A DNA stretch of 64,000 bases from JAEUMD01 sp050246945 (GTDB taxonomy: Bacteria; Pseudomonadota; Alphaproteobacteria; Rhizobiales; Hyphomicrobiaceae): NCBI GenBank assembly GCA_050246945.1, contig JBFWVC010000021.1, positions 5,066 to 69,065 on the forward strand. The letters are read 5' to 3'. The notes beneath the pieces were generated by a model, which was not told the DNA's origin, made no database searches, and saw only the letters and a list, made by a program, of their open reading frames with translations. Below, in pieces: positions 27,303 to 37,031 of this stretch. A program made the translations under genes and the position numbers. Position 1 is the first letter of the stretch; each line of letters opens with the position of its first letter.

Positions 27303-27638
27303 ATGCCACACCGTCACTTTCCTCGCACGATCCCGGGCGACCCTAATCAGCCGAGCCTGCTTACGTTCCTCGCCCTGCATTGCGCGCTGGGCGTGGCCGC
27401 AGGCATCGTGTTCGCGGCAATTGTCGTGCTTGTCGATCTCGGCGGTGTGAAACAGTTGTTGACCGAAAGCTCCGAGCCGTTCGTTCCCATGTTGTTGCTG
27501 TTCGCCATGTTCGCCCTGACTTTCGGTGCGTTGAAGATGGGCATGGCCATCATGTCGCTGCCGCTCGAAGCGCCGGACGAAGGCGAGGACGATGGCGAGT
27601 ATCACGAGCCGCCCGAGCCGCAGCAACCAAGGGACTGA
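27303..27638 (+). CDS. Small membrane protein with two transmembrane helices
   Basis: ATG 27303, preceded by AAGGAT, gives 111 residues. Two hydrophobic helices (LLTFLALHCALGVAAGIVFAAIVVLV and VPMLLLFAMFALTFGALKMGMAIM) lie between a basic N-terminus and an acidic, Pro-rich tail (DEGEDDGEYHEPPEP). I recognise the type as a hypothetical inner-membrane protein found in related genomes, but know no function. It is convergent with rlmB, 41 bases away. Confidence 0.75.
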   Translation: MPHRHFPRTIPGDPNQPSLLTFLALHCALGVAAGIVFAAIVVLVDLGGVKQLLTESSEPFVPMLLLFAMFALTFGALKMGMAIMSLPLEAPDEGEDDGEYHEPPEPQQPRD

Positions 27639-27679
27639 ACCCGTCATCAGCCTTTGGTGGCGCTTGGCCTGCGTGCGTG

Positions 27680-28540
27680 TCAGTGCGCGCCCCGCCGCCG
27701 CATCGACGACAGATGCAAGGCGATTGCAGCAGCATTTGAGACGTTGAGGCTGGCGAGCGACTGCGATGTGCCGATGCGGCAGATGGTCGAGCAGGTCTCG
27801 CGTGTCAGTTGCCGGAGTCCCTTGCCCTCCGCGCCCAGCACGAATGCGACCGCACCGGAAAGCGGAGCGTCCTCCAGCAGCGTGTCGCCTTCGCCATCAA
27901 GTCCGATCACGCTCACGCCTGCGGCCTTGAGTTCGTCGAGCGTGCGCGCGAGGTTCTGGACGAGGGCGACCGGCACGAGTTCCAGCGCTCCAGACGCCGA
28001 TTTTGCGAGGGTGCCGTTGAGTGGCGGCGAGTGCCGCCGTGTCGTCACGAGCCCCGCGGCTCCGAATACCGCCGCCGAACGCAGCACGGCGCCGACGTTG
28101 TGCGGGTCGGTCACCTGGTCGAGAACGACGAGCGGCCCGCCGTCTGGCGCGCCCGCGCGAACGACGAGCTGGGCGAGATCTGGCTCCGGCAACGGCTCTG
28201 CTTCGATTGCGACGCCCTGGTGCACCGTGTCCGCCCCGAGCAGCCGGTCGAGATCCTTGGGCCGCACACGCTCCACTGCAAGCCCGCGCTCGGCGATGGC
28301 GCCGGCAAGCCGGTTCTCGGCATTCTCGGTAGCCAGCATGCGACGGATGCGGCGGCGAGGGTTGGCGAGCGCTGCAGCCACGGCATGAATGCCGAACAGC
28401 ACTGGCCGGTCGTCTGGCGTTGCCTCGATGCGCTGGGACGCTCCTGTAGCGCCAGGATGACTGCGTCCACGCCGCGTCGGCGGACGGGACGGGTCCTTGC
28501 GGGACTTGAAGGCGCGCGGTTTGCCGGTCGAGGCGGACAT
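27680..28540 (-). CDS. rlmB: 23S rRNA (guanosine-2251-2'-O)-methyltransferase-type SpoU/TrmH protein
   Basis: Start at ATG 28540 (MSASTGKPRAFKSRKDP), with AAAAGG upstream; 286 residues. A basic N-terminal tail (residues 1-45) is followed by the SpoU substrate-binding domain (LFGIHAVAAALANPRRRIRRML) and the trefoil-knot SAM-binding domain. Motifs 1-3 of the family are visible: DQVTDPHNVGAVLRSAAVFGA, FVLGAEGKGLRQLT, and IGTSQSLASLNVSNAAAIALH. Position next to tRNA-Tyr and tRNA-Gly matches the conserved alphaproteobacterial order. Confidence 0.92.
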   Translation of the reverse strand: MSASTGKPRAFKSRKDPSRPPTRRGRSHPGATGASQRIEATPDDRPVLFGIHAVAAALANPRRRIRRMLATENAENRLAGAIAERGLAVERVRPKDLDRLLGADTVHQGVAIEAEPLPEPDLAQLVVRAGAPDGGPLVVLDQVTDPHNVGAVLRSAAVFGAAGLVTTRRHSPPLNGTLAKSASGALELVPVALVQNLARTLDELKAAGVSVIGLDGEGDTLLEDAPLSGAVAFVLGAEGKGLRQLTRETCSTICRIGTSQSLASLNVSNAAAIALHLSSMRRRGAH

Positions 28541-28819
28541 GTGGAGGCCTTTTCGAGGGCGCGGCCAGTTGCATGGCCGTGGAGCCACGGATCTGGTGGA
28601 TCTGGAGAGTGAGTTGCCATACGGCAATCCTGCGCCCCGATGCAAGTAATCCGGCTGATTTGCGGGGGTCTTGTGGGCTGTCAACGGCCGCCCGCGGGCC
28701 GATAGGGGATTGACAGGCGGGCTGGCCGTTTGCATAAGACGGTGCTTGCCCCGCGGCGACACTCGCGGGGCTATTTCGTTTGGGTTCTGAGACTTTTCGG
28801 CCCGCGCGTCCTGGTTTCC

Positions 28820-28904
28820 GGAGGGGTGCCCGAGTGGCTAAAGGGGACGGACTGTAAATCCGTTGGCTACGCCTACGCTGGTTCGAATCCAGCCCCCTCC
28901 ACCA
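28820..28904 (+). tRNA. tRNA-Tyr (GUA anticodon)
   Basis: The acceptor GGAGGGG pairs with CCCCTCC and an encoded ACCA end follows. The anticodon loop CTGTAAA (anticodon GTA) sits in the stem ACGGA/TCCGT, and the variable arm is long, as expected for a class II tRNA-Tyr. T-arm GGTTCGAATCC. 85 nt including CCA. Confidence 0.96.
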
Positions 28905-28983
28905 GATCAGGCGAACTTGCCGCGCAGCGGCGGTTTCGCCCGCGCGTGATGCCCGGCAAGGAGCGCGGTTCCCAGGCGAACAA

Positions 28984-29057
28984 GCGGGTGTAGCTCAATG
29001 GTAGAGCAGCAGCCTTCCAAGCTGAATACGTGGGTTCGATTCCCATCACCCGCTCCA
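28984..29057 (+). tRNA. tRNA-Gly (UCC anticodon)
   Basis: Acceptor GCGGGTG/CACCCGC, D-arm TAGCTCAATGGTAGAGC, anticodon loop CTTCCAA (anticodon TCC), T-arm GGGTTCGATTCCC, and an encoded TCCA end. It lies 79 bases after tRNA-Tyr and is probably co-transcribed with it. The next 230 bases hold no supported gene, and I see no repeat of the tRNA 3' end further on. Confidence 0.96.
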
Positions 29058-29287
29058 ACATTCCTTTGCAATTAGAGTCGGTTGCCGGCGCGGCCACGGT
29101 GCGGGGCGCTGGGCGAGTGCGGTTTCCGCCGTGTGGTCCACCGGGGGGCAAGTGTCCCGTATTGGCGTAGAGCGGCAGTTGCCGGTGGGGCCGGTGTCGA
29201 GAGTGACCCTGAGCTGCCCACAACACTCAAAGCGATGCAGAAAAAATTTCGTCTCTTGTGCGGGAGCTCAGCAGACGTCGCGGGCGA

Positions 29288-29764
29288 TCACGGATCAGGG
29301 AACGTGCCTTCGGGCAGGTCCTCACTCTTGATCCACTCAATACTGGTGGGAAGCTGCCCCTCGGTCTCGATGAATTCCTTGACCGCCTTCCACGCCTCGG
29401 CGAATGGGATGAAAAGGCCACCCGGAAGCGGGGTATCGTGAAGCGAGCGAACCCATTCTCTCAGTCGGCTCATGTCACCCTTCGAGCAATAGCCATAAGG
29501 ATCATCTCTCCCGACCCTTTCATAGATCAGCAGCACTCCATGCTCAGGGTGTCCCCACATCAGGAGGTTAATGTCAATGCGCCCCCGCCCCCAGGGCAAG
29601 TGCTCCGTTCCATCAAGCCCCTGAAGACTGATGCCCGCGCTGTCATTGCTGGAATTGGGGAACCAGCCAAAGTCTTTCGCAGGATGCGTAAAATAAGGCT
29701 CCAGGAATTCCAGGGTGGGCCACTCATCACCCCAGAACGTGTGGAAATACGCATGCTTCTTCAT
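29288..29764 (-). CDS. Imm1-like immunity protein
   Basis: A 158-residue acidic protein without signal or membrane segment. Conserved-looking parts are WPTLEFLEPYFTHP, NDSAGISLQGLDGTEHLPWGRGRIDINLLMWGHPEHGVLLIYER, SRLREWVRSLHDTPLPGGLFIPFAEAWKAVKEF and PTSIEWI. The alternation and Trp/Gly positions fit the Imm1-type immunity proteins of polymorphic toxin systems, which would bind and neutralise the cognate toxin in the cytoplasm. Its ATG overlaps the stop of the toxin-like gene upstream by 4 bases, the usual order of toxin then immunity. The family name is from recognition only. Confidence 0.6.
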   Translation of the reverse strand: MKKHAYFHTFWGDEWPTLEFLEPYFTHPAKDFGWFPNSSNDSAGISLQGLDGTEHLPWGRGRIDINLLMWGHPEHGVLLIYERVGRDDPYGYCSKGDMSRLREWVRSLHDTPLPGGLFIPFAEAWKAVKEFIETEGQLPTSIEWIKSEDLPEGTFPDP

Positions 29765-30411
29765 TTGCCGGGCCCCTCAATCCAGATCCCGTCACGCAGA
29801 ATCCACAGCATTCCTGTACCATCGATAATCCTGACGTCTGGATTGCCAAGTTGCAATGCGATGCGTGGTAGCAACGTTTCACAGCTCCAGCACAACTCAC
29901 GATCCGTGCGCATTTCGATCTCGCGCCCGCTCAGCGTACCACCATGCACCTGCGCCGCGCGCATCAGCGCATTGGCTTCGCGGGCCGCCGCCTCCAGCGC
30001 GCGGATCTCGCCTTCTATGGTTTCGGTCAGGCTGGGTCGGGGCCTCCACGACGGCTCAATTTCGCGAACGCGATTCGTCGCGGTGCGTGCCCAAGCAGCG
30101 GCATTGGCAAGGCGCATGGACTGTGCTGGTGTCGCGTCATGATAGGAGCGGCCGACACGAACCCGAACCGTTTGCCGGCGGCTCGAAGCGAGATGGGCCA
30201 GACCGCCACCAATGCTACCACCCGAACTGGTCCACTGCCCGCCATCCCGATTGCCGGCCGGCATGCGCGGCTGGCCGGGATTGAACCCCGCCTTGATCGC
30301 GACTTGGACGAAGGCCTTGAACGCCAACACCAGGCGCGCCCATGCCGCTTCGCATTCCAGCGCAAGTGGCGATGCGTAGGCTCTCGTCGTAGATGAAATG
30401 GCACCGCGCAT
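29761..30411 (-). CDS. Polymorphic-toxin-like protein with variable C-terminal CxxC domain
   Basis: From ATG 30411 the product has 216 residues; a TTG at 30432 is an alternative. The N-terminal part (MRGAISSTTRAYASPLALECEAAWARLVLAF, then GFNPGQPRMPAGNRDGGQW) and the middle (RQTVRVRVG, HDATPAQSMRL) resemble a module shared by several Hyphomicrobiales proteins whose C-termini differ, as in polymorphic toxins. The C-terminal 60 residues contain LCWSCETLLPRIALQLGNPDVRIID. A Cys-x2-Cys followed by a helix and strand is compatible with a deaminase-type toxin, but I cannot find the HxE partner motif, so the activity is unassigned. No signal peptide. It is translationally coupled to the immunity-like gene. 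Confidence 0.55.
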   Translation of the reverse strand: MRGAISSTTRAYASPLALECEAAWARLVLAFKAFVQVAIKAGFNPGQPRMPAGNRDGGQWTSSGGSIGGGLAHLASSRRQTVRVRVGRSYHDATPAQSMRLANAAAWARTATNRVREIEPSWRPRPSLTETIEGEIRALEAAAREANALMRAAQVHGGTLSGREIEMRTDRELCWSCETLLPRIALQLGNPDVRIIDGTGMLWILRDGIWIEGPGK

Positions 30412-30540
30412 CGGCACGTCACTCGCTGGCAAACCTGCGAGTGATGATCGATTCTGTTAGGGGCGCGGGGATTAGTTCGTCTGAAGTCTGCAAAGGTCCG
30501 AACAGCGGAGCATGGTGGAGGACTGCCATTTTGGACCGCC

Positions 30541-30646
30541 CCTGGCCCGTCGCGTCATACATGGCGGGTCCGCAACTCGACTGTAGCGGTCGTCGATTGG
30601 GTTTTCCCGACCGGCTCAGAGCACCGCCCCAGCCCCTGTCGAGACG
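30541..30646. repeat. Left copy of a diverged direct repeat flanking the kinase gene
   Basis: This segment aligns with 33327-33427: a TGxCCCxTCGCGTC core, ACATGGCGxGTCCGC, exactly 35 bases of unlike sequence, then GACCGxxxCAGAGCAC and GTCGAGAC. It lies in the 468-base gap (30433-30900) upstream of the hybrid kinase gene; no gene is supported in that gap. Confidence 0.55.
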
Positions 30647-30900
30647 GCACTATGCCCGCAGACCGTGGCAAGTGATCGTTGCGAAAGGTTTTGCTGACGC
30701 AGCGAAAGCAGCTGCTTTCTAGCGCGACCTCAAGACCGGTTCAGACCACGCACCGCATCGGGGCCAACAGGCGCGGACGTGTTCGGGTCGCGCGGTCTCA
30801 TGGCCGCCACAAATCGTCCGGGGTCGCCGTTCGGGTTGCGCTACTTCCTCGGGGCTGGTTACATTCCGTGTCGCGATTGTTTTGCGCGCAGGGACGTTGG

Positions 30901-33264
30901 ATGACGCTGCACAATGAAACCACCTATAAGATCCTGATTTCACTTGCCTTCGGGGTCGCTGGTTTCATCGTCAATCTGTACGCTTATGTGTTCAGCTACG
31001 GCGACTACAAGATAGCCATGGTTTATGGCCTGATCTTCCCTTTGCTTATTGCCCTGAGCTGGGGCTGGAAGTTCGGGCTGCTCTCGGCACTGGCCGGCGG
31101 ATGCCAGTCCCTGTGGTGGCTGTGGGGGCCGACAAATGGCTACGTAGCCTTTCTCTTCGTGCCGACGTTCACGCTGTGGATGGTCTGGCACGGCTATTTC
31201 GCCGAGCGACGCGAGCGATCCGATGCCAAATGGTGGATGAACATCTATACGGTCGAGGTTCCGTTCCGCATTTTGTGCAGCCTCAACCTGCTCTTCCCGT
31301 GCCGCTGGCTGGTGTCCTACAACCCGCCCCCGTGGGACTGGGGTGCCCATTCGATAACCGAAGCGCCATGGGACTTTTCGGTTTTCGTGACGATCAAGCA
31401 GATCTGCGAGGCTTATGTCTATCTGCTCGCGGCCGATATGCTTTTGCACTTGAACCCGATTCGCAGGTTCTTCAGGCTGAAGCCCGTCGATCAATATGAA
31501 CGGACAGGTTACGTGATCGGCCTGTTCATGCTGGTCGGCTGCTTGTTCTGGGTGCTCGATAGCCTGCTCAATGCTTTGATTTTTCACTCGGAGCGACCGT
31601 TCAGCGCATTCTTCGCGCTCGATATTCCCAATTCAAACCTGTTCACCCGGATCTTTTTCTTCGCGGCCTTCCTGGTTGGCGGCATCATCACCGCGCGCAT
31701 CCTTCGCAAGCAGAAGCTGGGCGAGCTGGAACTAAAGGCTTCCAAGGAAGAGGACGAGCAGAAGGAAGCATTTCTGAAAGCGTTGGTAAAAGCCATACCG
31801 GATCTGGTTTTTGTGAAAGATCCCAACGGCGTCTATCTGTCGTGCAATGCCGGAGTTGAAAAACTGATCGGTCGCAGTGAAGCGGAGATCGTGGGCAAGT
31901 CGGACTATGACTTTTTTGATCGCGAGACTGCCGATGCGTTTCGACGGGATGACACGATTGCGATTGATCAGGGTGCCCCGCACACGTACATGGAAAAAAC
32001 GTTTGTCGCCGCAGACGGCCGACATGATCATATCGAAACAAGTAAGGTGCCAATGTACGATACGCACGGCGGACTAGTCGGGGTTCTGGGTATCAGCCGC
32101 GACGTAACGCAGCGGATCGCCCTGCAAGCGCAGCTCGCCCAAGCTCAAAAGATGGAATCGATCGGTCGGCTTGCCGGCGGTGTCGCTCACGATCTGAACA
32201 ACATGCTTATGGTGATCCTAGGGAAGGCAGAACTGAGCTTGCTCCAGAGTTCTTGCGAAGGCCGTGTCGCAGATAACATCAGGGCCATCAAGGACGCTGC
32301 GCAAAGATCGAGCCGATTGACCAATCAGCTGTTGGCCTTTGCCCGCAAGCAAGCGATTTCGCCGAAGGTCCTCGACCTCAATTCGCTGATCGAGGAGACC
32401 TTGAAAATGCTGAAGCAACTAATAGGCGAGAATATCGAAGTTTCATGGCGGCCGAAGGCAGAGGTCTGGCCGGTGAAGATGGATCCAACCCAGGTTGATC
32501 AGGTTCTGACGAACCTGCTGGTCAATGCCAGGGACTCTATTGCCGACATCGGGAAGATCGAGATCGAGACACGTAACGTCGTGCGCCCGCCTTGCGGAGC
32601 TTCGACGGACGAGTCCGCCGATTATGTGATGGTGCGTATCGCAGATAGCGGATGCGGCATGGATGCAGAAACGCGGGAGCGCATTTTCGAGCCGTTCTAT
32701 GCGACCAAGAAATTCGGCGCTGGGACGGGTCTCGGTCTGGCCACGGCCTACGGCATAGTCCAGCAGAACGGCGGCTTCATCGAGGTCTCGAGCGAGCTTC
32801 AAAAGGGCAGCATCTTTGACATATTTATTCCCAGATACGAGGGGGGCCAGCCTGAAGCGGCCACGCCGGCCACTGCGAAAGTTCACCCCACGGGTCAAGA
32901 GACCATTCTTCTGGTAGAGGACGAACTCAGCGTCCTCACAGCGACAAAAGAGATGCTGGAGCAACTGGGCTATCGGGTGTTGCCCTTCCTCAATCCCAAG
33001 CAGGCCATTGAAGCACTAGGCGCCTGCGGGCGGATTGATCTTGTTCTGACCGATCTGGTGTTGCCGGAAATGAACGGCCGCGAGCTGTCGCGAGTGGTGA
33101 CTGCCACTTACCCTGAAGTCCAATGTCTCTTCATGTCGGGGTACATGTCCGAAGTGATCAACCCGCATAGGGTTTTGGAAGAAGGCCTCAACTTCATCGA
33201 GAAGCCGTTCATGATCGGCGCGCTGGCCATCAAGCTGCGGCAGATTCTCGACGAGGCGCCATAG
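30901..33264 (+). CDS. Membrane-bound hybrid histidine kinase (PAS-HisKA-HATPase-REC)
   Basis: ATG 30901 with AGGGA upstream gives 787 residues. About seven hydrophobic helices fill residues 1-270 (SLAFGVAGFIVNLYAYVFSYG and others), an unnamed sensor region. A PAS domain follows (about 296-405, DLVFVKDPNGVYLSCNAG), then HisKA with the phospho-accepting His430 in GGVAHDLNN. The HATPase_c has an N-box (NLLVNARDSI), GCGMD and GTGLGLATAYGIV. A C-terminal receiver domain (about 665-785) has the phospho-acceptor Asp718 in VLTDLVLPEMNG and EKPF. It would autophosphorylate and pass phosphate internally, then to a separate phosphotransfer protein; no partner regulator is adjacent. The convergent gene encodes a PDC sensor protein. 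Confidence 0.92.
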   Translation: MTLHNETTYKILISLAFGVAGFIVNLYAYVFSYGDYKIAMVYGLIFPLLIALSWGWKFGLLSALAGGCQSLWWLWGPTNGYVAFLFVPTFTLWMVWHGYFAERRERSDAKWWMNIYTVEVPFRILCSLNLLFPCRWLVSYNPPPWDWGAHSITEAPWDFSVFVTIKQICEAYVYLLAADMLLHLNPIRRFFRLKPVDQYERTGYVIGLFMLVGCLFWVLDSLLNALIFHSERPFSAFFALDIPNSNLFTRIFFFAAFLVGGIITARILRKQKLGELELKASKEEDEQKEAFLKALVKAIPDLVFVKDPNGVYLSCNAGVEKLIGRSEAEIVGKSDYDFFDRETADAFRRDDTIAIDQGAPHTYMEKTFVAADGRHDHIETSKVPMYDTHGGLVGVLGISRDVTQRIALQAQLAQAQKMESIGRLAGGVAHDLNNMLMVILGKAELSLLQSSCEGRVADNIRAIKDAAQRSSRLTNQLLAFARKQAISPKVLDLNSLIEETLKMLKQLIGENIEVSWRPKAEVWPVKMDPTQVDQVLTNLLVNARDSIADIGKIEIETRNVVRPPCGASTDESADYVMVRIADSGCGMDAETRERIFEPFYATKKFGAGTGLGLATAYGIVQQNGGFIEVSSELQKGSIFDIFIPRYEGGQPEAATPATAKVHPTGQETILLVEDELSVLTATKEMLEQLGYRVLPFLNPKQAIEALGACGRIDLVLTDLVLPEMNGRELSRVVTATYPEVQCLFMSGYMSEVINPHRVLEEGLNFIEKPFMIGALAIKLRQILDEAP

Positions 33265-33326
33265 GTTGAACCCGATCAGTGAAATTCAATGCCGTGGCAC
33301 CAAGTTCTTCCTGCAAACTTCTGGTT

Positions 33327-33427
33327 GTGACCCATCGCGTCGGACATGGCGCGTCCGCGGTCTGGGCACACCGAACGCCGGTGAGGCTTCCTCGACCGTA
33401 CCAGAGCACTTGCTCCGGTCGAGACCT
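33327..33427. repeat. Right copy of the diverged direct repeat
   Basis: Homologous to 30541-30646, in the same orientation and with the same 35-base internal spacing between the two conserved blocks. Located between the kinase stop and the 3' end of the PDC sensor gene. Confidence 0.55.
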
Positions 33428-33435
33428 GACCAGCA

Positions 33436-34386
33436 TTAGCTGGCGCCGCCTAGCCAGAAATCCATGCCCCTGCCAAGCAACTCGTCGTATCGAACGTAGT
33501 GTGTGCCGTCGCACGAGAAATTGAGACTGACCAGTCCATTGCAAATATTGAGCGATCCCGACCGCAGATAGATCGTCTCGTCGGCGAAGCGCAGTCTGCG
33601 AAACATGTCGAGCACTTTCGAGACCTCGCTCGCAGGAACCACGGCACCATCAAGATAAGGCCTCGGCCGGTAGGCGAGACAGGTATCCGGATCCAGAAGG
33701 TCGGAGCTGTCGAGCAGCCGGTAGCTCATCGGATCATCGATCAACCAGATGGTGGCCCGGTTCGATGAAAAATGCAGCTTGCCGTGGAAGACACCGCGCT
33801 CTGTGAGCAACTCGGCCATCACCGGCAGCACGGTATCGAGGTGGTCGTCGAACAGGCTTTGAACGCGGCTCTGCGCAAAAAGTCCGCCACGTATCGCAGG
33901 ATCACCCTTGACCTGCCGCCAGACCTGCGTGTCGCAATAGAGTTCCTCGGTGCCGGGTAGTTCGCGCAGATCGAAGTCCGCGCCGAGGAACCCAGCCACG
34001 TGCCCATCCGCGTCGCGCACGACCTGTACCGCGGTCAGCATCGGCCGCTTGCGGTTGCGGCTAATGTAGGCCTCCGACAGCCTGAAGTCGGTGCTGCCGA
34101 CAAGCCCCTGCAAATAGGGCCGCTGGGAGCGGTCCCGGCCGAAATAGTCTGGATTGGGGCCCGTGCGTGTGATGTTGTCGATGAATTGGTGGCCCGAGGC
34201 ATCGAGTGCGAAAAGATGTTTGCAGTAGGGCATCTTGGCCAATCCCGCCGCCAGCAGGGCCTCGACCGATGGGCGATCCGGGAAACTGTCCCGGCAGCCC
34301 TTGGCAAGCGTGCGCATGGCGGGACCGATAAGTGTCGTCAGCTCCTCGCGCTGTTTCTGCGTCGCGGATTTGAGAGTGTCTTCCAC
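33436..34386 (-). CDS. PDC/Cache-type sensor domain protein
   Basis: A 316-residue protein with no evident signal peptide or membrane helix. Residues about 20-150 have the pattern of a PDC/Cache ligand-binding domain: LFALDASGHQFIDN, DYFGRDRSQRPYLQGLVG, SEAYISRNRKRPMLTAVQVVRDADGHVAGFLGADFDLREL. The remainder (about 190-316) contains WLIDDPMSYRLLDSSDLLDPDTCLAYRPRPYLDGAV and VLDMFRRLRFADETIYLRSGSLNI, which I have seen with such stand-alone PDC proteins but cannot name. It likely senses a small molecule. Lack of an export signal is odd for a Cache domain. It is convergent with the hybrid kinase gene; a functional link is only positional. Confidence 0.65.
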   Translation of the reverse strand: MEDTLKSATQKQREELTTLIGPAMRTLAKGCRDSFPDRPSVEALLAAGLAKMPYCKHLFALDASGHQFIDNITRTGPNPDYFGRDRSQRPYLQGLVGSTDFRLSEAYISRNRKRPMLTAVQVVRDADGHVAGFLGADFDLRELPGTEELYCDTQVWRQVKGDPAIRGGLFAQSRVQSLFDDHLDTVLPVMAELLTERGVFHGKLHFSSNRATIWLIDDPMSYRLLDSSDLLDPDTCLAYRPRPYLDGAVVPASEVSKVLDMFRRLRFADETIYLRSGSLNICNGLVSLNFSCDGTHYVRYDELLGRGMDFWLGGAS

Positions 34387-34682
34387 CCGTCCACCTTCCC
34401 CTGCTGTGCGCCGGGAGGTACGCCGCCCCCCTGGCCCTGCCTTGCCATGGACCGCAGGTCCAAGTCGCCGCTGCCGGTGCCGGACCGGAGGCAGCGGGCG
34501 GTAGAATGCAATATGTAAATGATACTGCCGGCCTGCGGTACTTCGGAAGGAGCTCTCGCCGCTGAATTGGGTCTTGAAGATCGCCCCTCAAACCCTTAGA
34601 GACACGGGCGCAACGTGCGCGTCGGCCTGCCCCGGGCGGGCCTTGGCGGCGCATCGCTCCCGCTACCTTAAGGAAACGACAT
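34387..34682. promoter_or_regulatory. Leader region of the tuf-rps operon
   Basis: About 300 bases separate the divergent PDC gene from tuf. No gene is supported. Promoters for tuf and for the PDC gene must lie here, but I could not choose a convincing -35/-10 pair. TAAGGA precedes the tuf ATG. Confidence 0.4.
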
Positions 34683-35873
<1,191 letters not shown>

Positions 35874-35936
35874 GTCAGTGGGAGCGAGAGGCGCACGGGC
35901 ACCGGGCGCTTCTTCCTTTGAGCGAGTTCGAAAGAC

Positions 35937-36245
35937 ATGAACGGCCAAAATATCCGCATCCGATTGAAAGCGTTCGACCATCGAATTCTCGATGCCTCGA
36001 CGCGCGAAATCGTGAATACGGCGAAACGCACGGGCGCCGAGGTGCGCGGGCCGATCCCGCTGCCGACGCGTATTGAGCGTTTCACCGTCAATCGCTCTCC
36101 GCACGTCGACAAGAAGAGCCGGGAGCAGTTCGAAATGCGCACGCACAAGCGCCTGCTCGACATCGTCGATCCGACGCCGCAGACCGTCGACGCCCTGATG
36201 AAGCTCGACCTCGCCGCCGGCGTGGACGTCGAGATCAAGCTATAG
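35937..36245 (+). CDS. rpsJ: 30S ribosomal protein S10
   Basis: 102 residues. GQNIRIRLKAFDHRILDAS, the PLPTRIERFTVNRSPHVDKKSREQFE segment and the C-terminal LMKLDLAAGVDVEIKL are diagnostic of S10 (NusE), which is a small-subunit head protein and a transcription antitermination factor. First ribosomal protein gene of the S10 operon, after tuf. Confidence 0.99.
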   Translation: MNGQNIRIRLKAFDHRILDASTREIVNTAKRTGAEVRGPIPLPTRIERFTVNRSPHVDKKSREQFEMRTHKRLLDIVDPTPQTVDALMKLDLAAGVDVEIKL

Positions 36246-36317
36246 AAGAATTCTTGAAAGGGTCCTCTGACGGTACGCCCGCTCAAGACCCCAGCATGAA
36301 GGGAAGGAATGCACGCC

Positions 36318-37031
36318 ATGCGTTCCGGTGTGATTGCACAGAAGGTGGGAATGACCCGCATCTTCACGGAAACCGGGGAGCATATCCCCGTCACCGTGCT
36401 GAAGCTCGACAACGTTCAGGTTCTCTCCCATCGCACCAACGACAAGAACGGCTACACCGCGCTCCAGCTTGGCGCCGGCTCCCGCAAGCCTTCGCGTCTG
36501 ACGAAGGCGGATCGCCAGAACTTCGCCAAGGCCGAAGTCGAGCCTAAGCGCAGACTGGCGGAGTTCCGGGTGTCGCCCGAAAATCTGATTGAGGTTGGCG
36601 CCGAAATTACTGCCGACCACTTCGTCCCCGGTCAGTTCGTCGACGTGACGGGCACCAACCAGGGCAAGGGCTTCCAGGGCGCCATGAAGCGCTGGAACTT
36701 CGGCGGCCTGCGGGCGACGCACGGCGTCTCCATCTCGCACCGTTCGCACGGTTCGACCGGTCAGCGCCAGGATCCGGGCAAGGTCTTCAAGGGCAAGAAG
36801 ATGGCCGGTCACATGGGCGACGAGCGCGTCACAACGCAGAACCTCGTCGTCGTGAAGACCGACGCCGAACGCGGTCTCCTGATGGTGCGCGGTGCGGTCC
36901 CCGGTTCCAAGGGCGGCTGGGTTCTCGTGCGTGATGCGGTCAAGAAGCCCTCGCACAAGGACGCGCCGGTTCCCGGCGCCTTTAAATCCAAAGGCGGCGC
37001 GGCCGCTGGCGAGAACAAGGAGCAGGCGTGA
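36318..37031 (+). CDS. rplC: 50S ribosomal protein L3
   Basis: Start at ATG 36318 (MRSGVIAQKVGMTRIF), which fits the GGAAGGA site better than the ATG at 36309. 237 residues, with the L3 core (VTGTNQGKGFQGAMKRW, THGVSISHRSHGSTG, KMAGHMG) and a basic tail. It binds 23S rRNA near the peptidyl-transferase centre early in assembly. Its TGA shares one base with the rplD ATG. Confidence 0.98.
   Translation: MRSGVIAQKVGMTRIFTETGEHIPVTVLKLDNVQVLSHRTNDKNGYTALQLGAGSRKPSRLTKADRQNFAKAEVEPKRRLAEFRVSPENLIEVGAEITADHFVPGQFVDVTGTNQGKGFQGAMKRWNFGGLRATHGVSISHRSHGSTGQRQDPGKVFKGKKMAGHMGDERVTTQNLVVVKTDAERGLLMVRGAVPGSKGGWVLVRDAVKKPSHKDAPVPGAFKSKGGAAAGENKEQA

Noticed and set aside
29030..29057. Integrative element attached at the tRNA-Gly 3' end
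   Set aside because: The accessory segment 29.3-34.4 kb follows the tRNA, but I find no repeat of its 3' end downstream and no integrase gene.
28873..29226. Minus-strand frame over tRNA-Gly
   Set aside because: The GIEPTYSAWKAAALPLSYTR-type translation is simply the antisense of the tRNA gene, a common false annotation.
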